A stretch of 64,000 bases of DNA from Ureaplasma sp. Hg1 (GTDB taxonomy: Bacteria; Bacillota_I; Bacilli_A; Mycoplasmatales; Mycoplasmoidaceae), in NCBI GenBank assembly GCA_021378535.1, contig JAACJV010000001.1, positions 50,155 to 114,154 on the forward strand, given 5' to 3'. Position numbers and translations under genes: made by a program. How positions within the stretch are numbered: position 1 is the stretch's first letter; the number at the start of each line of letters is the position of its first letter. The notes beneath the pieces were generated by a model. The model saw nothing but the letters and a program-made list of their open reading frames with translations, did not search any database and was not told the origin of the DNA. Shown here piece by piece: positions 1 through 10,277 of the stretch.

Positions 1-354
1 AATAATTTGGGTAAAATTTTTAATAATTCTTCCTTTTTCATATTGACTTCTAATTTTGAAGGCTTTGGTTATGTATTGGTGGAATCCTTATCTCACGGTG
101 TTCCGATTCTTGTGAGGGATTCTTTTCCTTCGGCAAAATTTTTAACCAATAATAATAAAAATGGCTTTTTATTCTCTAAAAAATCTAGCGCACCTGAAGT
201 GGTTGATTTCATTAACAAAAGCATCGCTGAAATGAATGAAGATAGCTATAAAGTGATGCGAAATAATTGCACTGATTTCGCAGTAGCAAACCTTGCTATT
301 GAAGCTTTCGAACATAAATGAATTGAAATATTGAAAATAAAGAAAATTATTTAA
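1..354 (+). CDS. Glycosyltransferase, C-terminal fragment (GT4/GT-B type)
   Basis: Only the last 117 codons are in the window and the gene starts upstream of base 1. The segment NFEGFGYVLVESLSHGVPIL is the donor-sugar-binding E-x7-E region of group 1 (GT-B) glycosyltransferases, with the second Glu in LVESLSHG. The ORF track stops at TGA 319-321; read as Trp, the frame continues eleven more codons to TAA at 352-354. It likely adds a sugar to a surface glycolipid or polysaccharide at the membrane. The convergent mannitol-phosphate gene pair next door points to the same glycan function. The donor and acceptor cannot be told from this fragment. Confidence 0.8.
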
Positions 355-421
355 TATAGTAATTATATTTTTGCATATTTTATACCCTAAATATCACAGA
401 ATATTATGCTGACAAATAATA

Positions 422-454
422 AAGGGGGAAGGCAACAAAAGCCGCCCCTTTTTT
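422..454. terminator. Intrinsic terminator between convergent genes
   Basis: A GC-rich hairpin (arms aagggggaaggc and gccgcccctt, loop about 7 nt) is followed by a T run on the plus strand and has an A run before it, so it could also serve the minus strand. It lies between the convergent glycosyltransferase and mannitol-phosphate dehydrogenase genes. Confidence 0.8.
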
Positions 455-488
455 ATTGGCTTTATTCTAATAAAATCTGTTAGAGATT

Positions 489-1601
489 TTATAAGCATTT
501 TTTTAAAAGATTGTATTTTAACATAACTTCACTTACATCATTTTTTGATAATTTTAAATATTTTAAAATGCATTTTTCGCATTTGATGTTATGCATATCG
601 TGAATAATTGCTTGGGCCTGCTTATCATCTAAATAATCATATTTAAAAACATAAGGGATGATTTCTAAAAAGGTATTGTGTTTTACATTGTAATCATACA
701 TTTTATCTAGTAACAATTGATAGCGATCATTTTTGCTTAGTTTTCTTATTGGATCGCGTGCAACCCGTGTTACTGCATCTATGATATGAATATTAGAAAA
801 ACGTTGAATTGACTTGTCTTGGTACTGGTTTAGCTCGTTAGAGCTAAAATAGCTTTCTGCTAATAGCGTATTAATAATTTCAAAATAGAAATTATTAATT
901 TTAGCTTTTATTTTTGGATCTTCAATTGATTGGTGAATGTATTCATAACCATAATAGTATCCCAAATATGCAATAGCCGAATGAACTGTATTTAACATAA
1001 ATAATTTACGTTCAATATATTTCTCTAAAGATTTTGACATAGTTGCATATTTTAATAACAAGCCATGATGTGATTGAGTTTCATCTAGAACTCATTCGTG
1101 ATAGCTTTCCACATCAACATTTAAACTAGTTCTACTTTGGTTTGGAACGATGCGATCGATACTACAATCGATGAATGAAGCATTAGATTTAACGGTGTCT
1201 TCATTTAATAAAGATTTTAATTTAGTCGAAGCCCGATAACCATTTTCACAAGCTATCACATTAACTGACGGATTAAGTGGTAGGCTTGCATTTAAGATGC
1301 TTACTATTTTATTTAAATTAGTGATTCCTATTGTTGTTGAAACAATGAAAGCTTGCGAAATAATTTCAATAATTTTTTGTTTGTCATCGACTATATGCAA
1401 GGCTTTAACGTTTTTAATAATGTGTTCTTGATTAGTGTCCAACTCATGAATAGTATATTGTTTTTCTTTATTTATTTTAGTTACTAAATCCTTATTACTA
1501 TCAACAAAGTAGATATCCATTAAATTTTCATTATAAATAAAACCCATTAAGCCTCGGCCAGCGTTACCCGCGCCGAAGTGAACAACTATTTTATTTTGCA
1601 T
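489..1601 (-). CDS. mtlD: Mannitol-1-phosphate 5-dehydrogenase family
   Basis: 370 aa, made by joining two track ORFs across a TGA (Trp170). It interconverts fructose-6-phosphate and mannitol-1-phosphate with NAD(H). The N-terminal Rossmann nucleotide-binding motif is HFGAGNAGRG (residues 8-17), and the polyol dehydrogenase signature ERKLFMLNTVHSAIAYLGY carries the catalytic Lys at about residue 199. Length fits the family (about 380 aa). The start overlaps the end of the upstream cytidylyltransferase gene by 11 nt, so the two are co-translated. No PTS mannitol genes are present, so a biosynthetic role making mannitol-1-phosphate for activation is more likely than mannitol catabolism. That role is inference; the family assignment is firm. 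Confidence 0.9.
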
Positions 1602-2295
1602 GGTCTAAAATTACCTTTGCAAGCAATAAGTCAAATTCAGTTGTGATTTTAATATTGTAAGGGTCGCCCTTAGTAATACCGATGCTTTTGTTCATTTTTA
1701 GCAATGGTTTAGCACAATCGGTCATAGCTGCAATTTCATCAGCTGGGGAATCAAAAACTAAATTTAAATTTTCTAACGTGATACATTGCGGGGTTTGACC
1801 TAAAAATAATTTACTTCGGTCAGGAATGGAATCAATCGTTTTAGCATTTCCAGAAACAAAAATTGTATCAATCGCTGGTGCAACTGGCGCCGCTGAGCCA
1901 TATTTGATAGTTGCTTCAATACACTCGTTAGTCATTTCGTTAGTAATAAATGGTCTTACAGCATCATGTGTTAAGATAACAGATGTGTCCGGTGCTTTTA
2001 AAGTTTTGATACAAAATTTTCTAATTTCATTAATTGTATCAATTCGTTGTTTGCCACCCTTAACAATATATATTCTATCTTTTTGATCACTGCAATATTG
2101 ATTAATTAAATCATTCATATGCTCAATTCAATCTGGGTGGCACCCAATGACGACATGGTCAATGTTCGGGTTGCTTAAAAAAATAACCAATGAATAGATA
2201 ATTACTGGTTTGCCTTCCAAAAGTAAAAATTGTTTTGGCATTTTTCTTTTCATTCGTATGCCAGTACCACTAGCTAAAATTGCTGAAATATTCAT
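1591..2295 (-). CDS. IspD/TarI-family cytidylyltransferase, probably CDP-mannitol forming
   Basis: 234 aa, extended upstream of the track ORF across a TGA to ATG 2293-2295, which has a good AAGGAG site. It shows the nucleotidyltransferase signature ILASGTGIRMKRKMPKQF (residues 6-23), the HDAVRPF motif and a C-terminal GDPYNIKITTEFDL segment, as in IspD and TarI. These enzymes use CTP to activate a sugar-alcohol phosphate. Because it overlaps a mannitol-1-phosphate dehydrogenase and sits next to a glycosyltransferase, mannitol-1-phosphate is the likely substrate, giving CDP-mannitol. Methylerythritol-phosphate or ribitol-phosphate activity cannot be excluded from sequence, but no other MEP pathway or teichoic acid genes are nearby. 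Confidence 0.75.
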
Positions 2296-2427
2296 AATTA
2301 CTCCTTGTAGTAAAAAAACATATAAATATTATAACCTAATATAATTCCTAATTTAAGATAATAAACTATATCTAATTAAAACAGCAAGCACCAACCAACA
2401 CGTATAAAAAATTAAATTCATATAAAT

Positions 2428-3315
2428 TTAATTTTTTATTGGAAGATAATGAAGTTTAAATTCGCTATTAGAATATACGATTTCACTGTATAGAATCAAA
2501 TCAAAGCCATATAACTTACCTTTGCTAAAAACATCAATACAGATAATTTTATTTGTACTACTATAGAATGGGTTAAAACTATAATTTAATAAAATATTGT
2601 GTAGCTTAGAGTTTTTAGACTTAGAGGATTCCTTAAAAAGTTCATCTAAATCTTCATGTGATTTACCCATTAATTTAATCTCGTCTCATAAGAAGTCGTG
2701 ATAGTGGCCAACATATAATTTTTTATTTCCAAGAAAAGATATCATCTCTTCTTCATATTGATTAAACGTCTTAAAATTAAAAAACCCTTGATATGATTCA
2801 TCTAATAAATAAATTTTTGAATTGATTCATTCACTGGTTAAAGAACCGGTTGTTTTTTCATAAAACTTTCTCATGGTTTCATAAATTTTAGCTGGAGAGC
2901 CATTTAGAATATCGCCATATTTAGATAAAATATTTTTGTCAATAGAACGTTTTAAATGTTTTTCTATTCCCCATCTTGGATTTAGCCATCCATGAATAGC
3001 AATAAAGTCATCATTTTCAAAAACACAAGGCAGCTTAGATAATCATTCAAACTCAATGACACTGGGGTATTTATTGATAATATCCATTTCATGGTTGCCA
3101 AGCAAATATATAATGTTATTGTGTAGGCTAACAAATTTTTTTATTTTATTAACTTCTATTTTAAGATTTTCTAGCGGCATATTTCTATCAATTATATCAC
3201 CAATTAGGATAAGTTTATTATTATCATCTAAGGGATCAAATTTAGACTCTTCGCAAATGAATTTGACTCATTCATCAAATCACCCGTGGGTATCACTTAT
3301 TAAAAAATATTTCAT
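2428..3315 (-). CDS. Calcineurin-like metallophosphoesterase
   Basis: 295 aa after joining several TGA-split pieces. The metal-binding motifs occur in canonical order: SDTHG (Asp8, His10), GDIIDR (Asp40), GNHE (73-76) and a later IAIHGW (His108) plus VGHYHD near residue 210. This is the PPP/ApaH-type fold that hydrolyses phosphoproteins or dinucleoside polyphosphates. Its ATG is one base after the stop of the membrane protein gene upstream, so the two form a pair. The partner suggests a membrane-tethered phosphatase function. The substrate is unknown. Confidence 0.85.
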
Positions 3316-3316
3316 A

Positions 3317-4642
3317 TTAAACGGGAAGAACCATAATTAGAACTACAAAAACAATAAACATTATTAAAATAATGCTAAAAAAAACAAGGTGACATACAAA
3401 TCTCTTTTTACTTTTTAACTCACCATATTCTAATAAAGTTTTAATTAAAAGTAATAATGCCATAACGAATCCTAGGCATGAAAATAATAAAATAATTAAA
3501 TTAGATGCGTCAGCTAAACTAGCGTTAGCTGCGATGTCTATTGAACCTAAAACTAGAGCAATTAGTGTTGAAAATAAAATTAAAATTTGAACCATTCATG
3601 CTTTTACTTTTTTGGTTTCTATTTTATTTTTAAAGACTACATTACGTAATTCTAATTCATTTTTTATCAGACTGTTTTTTTGGATTTCTACATCATATTT
3701 TAAAATTCTAGAATTGTAATCCATTGAATTTATTTGTTCATGTCTAATCGCACTATAAAAACATTTATTTGATTCTTCAATTAATTTATCGCTTTGCCCG
3801 ACGAAACTAACGTGAGGTGATAATTGCGCTTTAATTATTAAATATTTACCTTTAGCGGCATGGTATGGGCCACAAGTACCATCTCTTGAGAGCTCTAATA
3901 TTTTAATGAGCTCATCCAAAAATTTAATTTCCTTTTTACTCGCTAGTTTTCAATTTATAAATTCTTCTCGGTGAATATCAAACATTTTAAAATAAAGAAA
4001 AAAGATATCGCTTATTGCTGCAGAGTAGTTTTTAATTATCTTTGACTCACGAAATAAAAGTTTAAGGTTATCATATGATTCTAATAAGACACTAAAATCA
4101 TTAGAGGTTTCATACAAGTACATTGAATGCAAGATGTAATATCATTTTTTGCTATATTTTTTTAATTTATCATTCACTTTTTTATATTCAAAATTAATCT
4201 TTTTAGAATTATTAAATATGATATCATATTCATTTAGTTGCTTACTTCTTCTATAAGCCTGACACAACCCAAAAAAGACAATTAGATTTATGAAATCAAA
4301 TTCTTCGTTCCATTCCTCTTTATCTAAAGCCTGTATTAAAAATTCGTCCAATATTAATCTTAATTGTTTTATCATATCAAGATTATTATTATTTTCATTT
4401 ATAGTTTCACTAAATTTTTTATTCCATGTTTCATCTTCTAAAATGGTTTTATTTCGCGTTTCATTTTCTGAAATAGGTTCATTATATTTTTTTATTATAT
4501 TAAAAATCTCTTTGATAATTGGATTTGATGATAAACCTTCTTCAATAATAGTTATTTTTTTATTACTATCTTTATTAACAAAATTTTTTAATTCCTCGCC
4601 GATGATGATGCTATTCGATTTATCAATATTTTGATCAGCCAT
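3317..4642 (-). CDS. Membrane protein with TPR-like cytosolic region and three C-terminal TM helices
   Basis: 441 aa, assembled from four track ORFs joined at TGA codons in one frame; the ATG at 4640-4642 follows an AGGAG site. Residues 1 to about 340 are charged and helical, resembling degenerate TPR or HEAT repeats, with a short motif DGTCGPYHAAKGKYL. Residues about 350-441 hold three hydrophobic segments (for example VQILILFSTLIALVLGSI). No enzyme motif was recognised. It is the first gene of a two-gene unit with the metallophosphatase. Function is unknown; a membrane sensor or anchor for the phosphatase is an inference. Confidence 0.75.
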
Positions 4643-4756
4643 TATGTAACTCCTTTGTTAGTGTAATAATATTAGTTAGATTGTAATATAATGTTTAAAA
4701 ATAAGTCTACTTTTAAGAATTAATAGCAATATATTCACCATAAAATATGTAGAAAC

Positions 4757-4787
4757 GCTCCAATAACAGGTAAATGGTTATTGGAGC
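4757..4787. repeat. Orphan hairpin, copy of downstream terminators
   Basis: Arms gctccaataac and gttattggagc pair perfectly over 11 bp with a 9-nt loop. The sequence closely resembles the terminator stem at 7433-7462. It lacks a clear T run and no gene ends just upstream, so it looks like a leftover terminator of a lost gene. Confidence 0.55.
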
Positions 4788-4825
4788 TAATAGGATTCAA
4801 TTAATTAGTCGGCCAAGATTATAAA

Positions 4826-4993
4826 ATGAATATTCATGAAGTGATTAAAGATTCATTGAGCATAAAGCGAGATAGCAATAGTGTAATAATAGGTTATTTA
4901 AATAAGATATATTTTAACACCCGTATTTTGATATATCTATTAGAAGCATTCTATATTATGCTTAAGTTTGATTATCCAATATATTTTTTTTAA
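4826..4993 (+). CDS. Short hypothetical ORF (55 aa), doubtful
   Basis: An ATG-to-TAA frame too short for the ORF track, starting MNIHEVIKDSLSIKR and ending in a hydrophobic stretch. There is no good ribosome binding site, and the upstream sequence resembles the spacer at 7494-7560. It may be a decayed fragment rather than a gene. Confidence 0.2.
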   Translation: MNIHEVIKDSLSIKRDSNSVIIGYLNKIYFNTRILIYLLEAFYIMLKFDYPIYFF

Positions 4994-5274
4994 TACAAAA
5001 ATACAATGTTTTAACCTATTCGCACTTTTTTATTAATTAAATGGATCGTTGTTATTTCTTAAGAAACTAAGCGGCTATAATAAATATAAAATCCAAGGCT
5101 TATAACTATACAGAAATTTCAAGGCACAAATTCGTCTAACGACTATAAAACGCGTTAATAAATTGCTTTAATTTGATTATTATAATAAACTTATATATAA
5201 CTTTAAAGTTATATTGATCATTGTTACACGTTGATTAATGGAATCATTTAATGGAATCATAGGGGATATATAAG

Positions 5275-7380
5275 ATGATTTATTTTTTACCAATTTTTCT
5301 TTTGCTTCTCATGCCGGTAACGATTTTAGTCCAAAGAAATCTGAAATGAAAAGAATTTGGATCACTAGGAATTTTTATTTTCTTTGCAGGTTTCGAATTA
5401 TTGCTTGCCCCTTTAACAATCTTTTCGATCACAAATTTTGAGGCCTATTCAATTGTCGTGTGAATTATATTGTCATTATTTATCGGGGTCGTGGTTTCAC
5501 TTTTGTTTTTTTCAATATACAAGGAAAAACTATGATTGGATAATTTGAAATATATTTTTAAGAAATACGCATTATATTATTTGGTAATTGCCATCATTTC
5601 AATCGTGTTGATGTTCAATAAAGCTTATTTTATTGATACGAATGCATATATCAATTTGTCATCATTTTTCAAAAAAGGATTATATACTTTTAACGGTAGT
5701 AGAAGTATCGGAATCCAGTATCGTACCGCAGCTAGTTATTATGTTTATAGTGTTTTTTCAAGCAACGCTGCACCATTCTTTTTATTCTTTACAACATATG
5801 TTTATACTTTGTTAATAACAAGCATTCTATATGATTTTCTAATTAATAATTTCAAAAATAAATATGCTTGAATTATCAATCCGTTTGCTATTTTGGTTTT
5901 AGGATTTTCAATCACCGGTTGAGGTTTTTCAACAAATAGTGGAAATCTATTATTTCAAGCTGCAATCTTAGTTTACGTTTATTATTTCTTTACAAAATAT
6001 TCTAAAATATATTGCTTTATACCAATGTTAACAATGCAATTTTTTAGTCCAACAGGGGCTTTGTTAACCACTGGTTTCTCCATAATTATGTTGATTTATT
6101 TTTTATTATTTGAAAATTATAAAAATTTTGGCTTTGCATTAGCAGCTTTCTTTTTAGTAAATACGACCTCAATAACGATGTTGCTAAATAGTCAATGAGG
6201 TTGACTGGGCATGGCCATTGTTGCGTGCTTAATATTTACTACAGTTTGTTTAGCTTGTTGGAAATGAAATCTGAAGCACGATATTATTAACCATAAAATA
6301 AAATGACATAGCAAATATATTTACTATCCGATATTATGTTTAAGCTTAATAGCGTTAGTTGGTAATTTTGCTTTATATGGTTTCGTGATGGACACGACTA
6401 ACTACCAAGGTTGACTGGTTTACGTCTACTTATTTTTGTTTGGTTCGGTGTTGACCTACTTCTTCTATCATTTAAAAAAACATGAAGATTTTAATCTAAA
6501 TTTATTCTTTATTATATTAGCTTCATTTGTTTGTTTTGTGCTAACGATTGTTATCTTGCTATCATCAGCGCGAATCGGAAATGATTCGACATACCGCACG
6601 ATGTATCTAAATTTAGGGATGGGAACAGTTAATGATATCTTCGTGAGCATCGTTTTAATTGGTGTCCCAGTCTTAAAAACGATTAGGCTAAAAGATTTTA
6701 CGCTTTTTAATAAAATTGAAATAACCTCAAGCCGAGTTTATCGTTATTCAATCGGGTTATGGTCAGTTATTTTATTAACGGGAAGTATAATTACCCCGAT
6801 TATCTTATATGAAGTGTTACATGGCGTTAGCAGCGAGACGAGACAAGAATATACACCAGACATTAGTCGTAACCTAGCTATTTTAAATAAAACTGAGCGA
6901 GACGATATCAAATCATTCGTAGCAAGTCATGCAGTTAATGGATCAACAACCTATATCGCTGATTTCCCCGTCGCTTCCTTTGTTGGGACCGGCAAAGATA
7001 TTACTTGGGAGTTAACCCAAGATTTTAATAACAATACCAATCATTTAAGAAGTTATGAAGTTCAAACCTATAATTTCTTAGGATCACTAGATTTTTGTTA
7101 TCGCTTAAACGATCCAAGATTAACAAAAAATGCAGCTAAGTATCAATATACTTATCTTGCTGCAAATGATCAAACCCTTAAAATATTTATGGAAGAGAAT
7201 ATCTTTGACCTTAATCAAAAAAAGGAAATCCAACCAGATTATTTCTTCTTAAAGAACGACAGCATTTATTATCAAACGATTAAAAAAGAAGTAGAAGAAA
7301 ACAACTATCAAGCATTAAAAACCAATCCTGTGAATCAACAAAACATTAGTTTCACTATCTTTCAAAAAGGATCATTATAA
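5275..7380 (+). CDS. Large polytopic membrane protein, GT-C-like
   Basis: 701 aa, joined from several track ORFs across many TGA codons. The first 520 residues carry roughly 13-15 hydrophobic helices, with a loop KAYFIDTNAYINLSSFF after helix 4 that contains an Asp typical of the first extracytoplasmic loop in GT-C glycosyltransferases. The last 170 residues form a soluble domain that ends in charged sequence. The ATG follows a weak purine stretch (ggggatataag). A terminator hairpin follows. A role in transferring sugars from lipid carriers to surface molecules is plausible but unproven; it could also be an uncharacterised mollicute membrane family. Confidence 0.7.
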
Positions 7381-7432
7381 AATATTAATTAAAGCAAAAT
7401 AACCGTTATTAGCAAACGACACCCCAAAAACC

Positions 7433-7466
7433 AGCTCCGATAACAAATATGTTATCGGAGCTTTTA
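7433..7466 (+). terminator. Intrinsic terminator
   Basis: A perfect 12-bp stem (agctccgataac / gttatcggagct) with a 6-nt loop followed by ttttatt, directly downstream of the large membrane protein gene. Confidence 0.8.
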
Positions 7467-7582
7467 TTGATGGAATGTAGTTTAAATGGTTGATTAGTGA
7501 GATAAGGTTATAGAATAGATATTAGTGATGAAGCAACATAAAATAATAGAAGCTTCATGTAACATAAGGAGGAGGTAGTAAT

Positions 7583-8527
7583 ATGAATAACGATAAATTA
7601 GAATGTTTTATTGATATTAACAAAATCATCAGGGGTGATAAAACATCAATTGAGTTAGGGATGACCGATTGAAGTGGGAAAGTTTATAATTATGATTGAG
7701 TTAATGACCAAGAGATCATTATTAAACAAATCAGTAAATATAATGTTATTTATTACTTTGATCATATGGAACGAGATTATCTTAGTGAATTGAATCAAAA
7801 GGATTATTCAATTCTTCCCAAGGGAAGAGATTTAAGTAATAATTTTATTGATAGTGAAGGTAATAAGATATCAATTGATCGGCTTTGCTTATTGTTTCTA
7901 GATAATATGGATAGCTCTAAAAACCATACTTCAGCGAGTCATGACGCTGAAGTCTTAAGAGAATTATACCGTTGTTATCGAGATGAAAAAAAATTATGAA
8001 AAGAAGCAATTCAAAATTCATTAAAATTTCTTCCTAAAATTACTTCAACCGAATTTGATTCATTTGAAAATGAAGAACCTAATATTACGATTTTTGGTAA
8101 TTATAAAAGTATTGTTGTTTTAGAATTTGATATTCAAAAATTAATCAGCAAAGTTAGTGGTAAACAAGAAAAATCATTTGCTAAACTAAATGTTAAGTTT
8201 AAAGAAGAAGCAAAGGAATGAGCTGCTTATAATTATGAATATGAAAAAGATTTTGATAATGTAAAGAAGTTAGAAGATATCTTTGATAAATTAATTAATT
8301 CTTATATTTTTACTAACACAAGTATTAAAAAAGTTAAGCATGTTCGCATGGCGTTTTATAATAATTCAAATAAAAAATTAAAACAAAACTTTTGATTTTT
8401 TACTTCACCATCAATTGATGAAAATCCGGCTTCATTAAAAAAATTCGTTAGCGGCAATAAGGGTAATTACTCTGAAATCAAAAACCTTAAAAAAGCAATT
8501 ACAAGAATTAATAAGATTTTAAAGTAA
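7583..8527 (+). CDS. Hypothetical protein, possible degenerate DEDD exonuclease-like N-terminus
   Basis: 314 aa; ATG 7583 follows a strong AGGAGG site and the frame crosses four or more TGA codons. The N-terminal 130 residues follow the order of a DnaQ-like exonuclease: CFIDINK then SIELGMTDWSG (Exo I region), VIYYFDHMERDYL (Exo II-like) and HTSASHDAEVLRELY (Exo III-like). The second acid of the DxE motif is replaced by Asn, so activity is doubtful. The C-terminal half is Lys-rich and unrecognised. It has its own terminator and is followed by an RloB-like gene. The fold assignment is tentative. Confidence 0.55.
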
Positions 8528-8581
8528 TTACAATGTATGTTAGCGGTATCTTTTATATTGATGGGCTAGTGTTCAAAACAA

Positions 8582-8616
8582 CTCTAACGATGATTGAACC
8601 ATCGTTAGAGCTTTTA
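8582..8616 (+). terminator. Intrinsic terminator
   Basis: Stem ctctaacgatg / catcgttagag (11 bp, 7-nt loop) followed by cttttatt, between the exonuclease-like and RloB-like genes. Confidence 0.75.
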
Positions 8617-8664
8617 TTAGACTATCATTGAGGTATAAGATTTAAGCAATAATAAGGGGATAAG

Positions 8665-9537
8665 ATGAACGTTAAGAAAGTATATCTAATTAGTGAAGGT
8701 GATGATGAGTGAAATTATTTTGAGCAACTTAATATTTTACTTAGTAATATTAAAATTATTAATCTTAAACCATCTAGTTTAAGAAGTTACTCAAATAGTG
8801 AACATTCATTAATGTTAGGCATATTATTCTATAGCAATAATATCCTTGAAGAAAAATTGCATTTTAAATTTTGATCATTTTATTATCATTGGTTTCTTAA
8901 GGAAAAAGGATATAATATCAGTAGTCAAAAATTAGTTGCTAAAATAAACGATTTAATCAATAAAAGAAATTTATCATTAGATTACGCTTCAGAAATTACA
9001 TTAGATGCATTTATAAATAAACTACTTGCGTATGATTTTTTTATAATAAGAGAGATAGATCAAGCTAATAAATTTAAAAACTTTATTATCAATAATAATA
9101 AAATATGTAAAGTTAACGATTTTAAAGTTTTAATTTTTGATACCGATAAAGGGTCAAACAAAACAGATGAATATGATTTAGCTAAACTATATTCAAAAAA
9201 GGGAAATTTATTCTTTGGTTATAGTAATCCTTGCTTTGAAATTTTTGCTTTATTACATTTAAGAAAAATAACTAGCAAGGATATAAAATTACTTAATGAT
9301 GCCGATTATAAAAAAAGATCTGACCAAATGAAAGCAATTTATAAAGTTACTAAAAATAAAATATTCAAACAACCCGATAGTAGTTTAGCTATGTTATGTG
9401 CCGATGCAACTACCAACTGACAGTTAAGTAACTTATGTGGCGAAATTAATAAATTAGATTCTGAATATGGCACGAACCTAATAAAACTTCTCGGTAGGTT
9501 AATTGAATTAAATAGGAATAATACATCTTCAAACTAA
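8665..9537 (+). CDS. RloB-like Toprim-domain protein
   Basis: 290 aa, not in the ORF track because of frequent TGA codons; ATG 8665 follows aagggg. The start KVYLISEGDDEWNYFEQL matches the Toprim Glu region of RloB proteins (EGxxxExxYF), followed by VLIFDTDKG as the DxD strand and by FGYSNPCFEIFALLHL, which matches the family's SNPCFElWlLLHF signature. RloB usually partners an RloA AAA+ ATPase in restriction and abortive-infection-type loci; no RloA is present here. A nuclease role in phage or plasmid defence is inferred from the family. The neighbouring exonuclease-like gene may be related in function. Confidence 0.7.
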
Positions 9538-9570
9538 GTATTCAAGAACATAGAAATTACATAACACACA

Positions 9571-9626
9571 AAAACATCCTATCCATTTCAGTTAAACGCG
9601 TTTAACTGAAATGGATAGGATGTTTT
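9571..9626. terminator. 56-bp perfect palindrome, probable bidirectional terminator
   Basis: Two 28-nt halves are exact reverse complements, with the centre at acg|cgt and A-rich/T-rich ends (aaaacatcc / ggatgtttt). It sits 33 nt after the RloB-like stop and 18 nt beyond the stop of the minus-strand zinc-ribbon gene, so it could end transcription from both sides. The stem is far longer than the other terminators here. Confidence 0.8.
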
Positions 9627-9643
9627 AGCATAAAATAAGCAAC

Positions 9644-9766
9644 TTATTTTATACGTCGGTTGGTTTGATTTGTCGTTTTACATTTTGGGCATTCTGCAGT
9701 TGTATCCACATTAACATAGTTATGCTTACAATTTTTACAATCAAATTCATATAATTTATTATCCAT
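9644..9766 (-). CDS. Small zinc-ribbon protein (40 aa)
   Basis: This gene is too short for the ORF track. It begins MDNKLYEFDCKNCKHNY and ends with CPKCKTTNQTNRRIK, giving two CxxC knuckles 13 residues apart, the classic zinc-ribbon spacing. A strong AAGGAG site lies 7 nt before the ATG. It is convergent with the RloB-like gene and shares the palindrome as a terminator. It could be a nucleic-acid-binding or ribosome-associated protein; no specific function can be given. Confidence 0.7.
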   Translation of the reverse strand: MDNKLYEFDCKNCKHNYVNVDTTAECPKCKTTNQTNRRIK

Positions 9767-10277
9767 ATTATAGTAACTCCTTTCCTTGAAATATTAACAC
9801 GTTGTACGGCGCATGATAAAAATAATAAATTCCGCGCTATAAAGATATATTGATTAATAATAAGCGAATATCATTAATCATATTTTTCTTTTTGAGCTAG
9901 ATTTTTTGAATATTTCCACTTTTTATGAGCGATAATATAATTTTATTTAATAATCTCCAATGTAGTCTTAATGAGCTACTAGCTTGTTAAATTAAGAGGT
10001 ATTTATTGAAAAATCAGTAGGAATTATATATTCATTTTTTTAAAATATATTATCGTTTCTAAAAAGGAAGCGATTAAGATAAATATATAAATTTTATGTT
10101 GTTTCCCATAAAATATGGCTGAAATTACCATTTTTTGAAGAATTTACGTATTTTATACATAATTTTATTAAGATTGTTTCCTTGGGAGAGTTCCCAATGA
10201 TACGATAAATATATACGACTAATGTTAATTGAACACTAACTAATTGTATTAATATTGAATATAACAAGGAGTTAATT
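9767..10277. other. Intergenic region upstream of the purine operon
   Basis: 511 bp of AT-rich sequence with no convincing ORF. It contains a short inverted repeat (tgattaat / attaatca near 9850-9880) and should hold the promoter of the operon that starts at 10278. A TTGAAC / TAATAT pair near 10228-10254 is possible but has suboptimal spacing. An AAGGAG site precedes the first ATG. Confidence 0.4.

Larger units (their letters stand above)
4643..5274. other. Intergenic region with hairpin and possible gene remnant
   Basis: This 632-bp AT-rich gap holds the divergent promoters of the flanking genes, a near-perfect hairpin at 4757-4787 and one short ORF at 4826-4993. The first 100 bases after the hairpin resemble the spacer upstream of the gene at 7583. 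Otherwise nothing recognisable is present. Confidence 0.5.

Noticed and set aside
1826-2086. Plus-strand ORF inside the cytidylyltransferase gene
   Set aside because: It is a shadow of the minus-strand IspD-like gene, with no ribosome site and low-complexity sequence.
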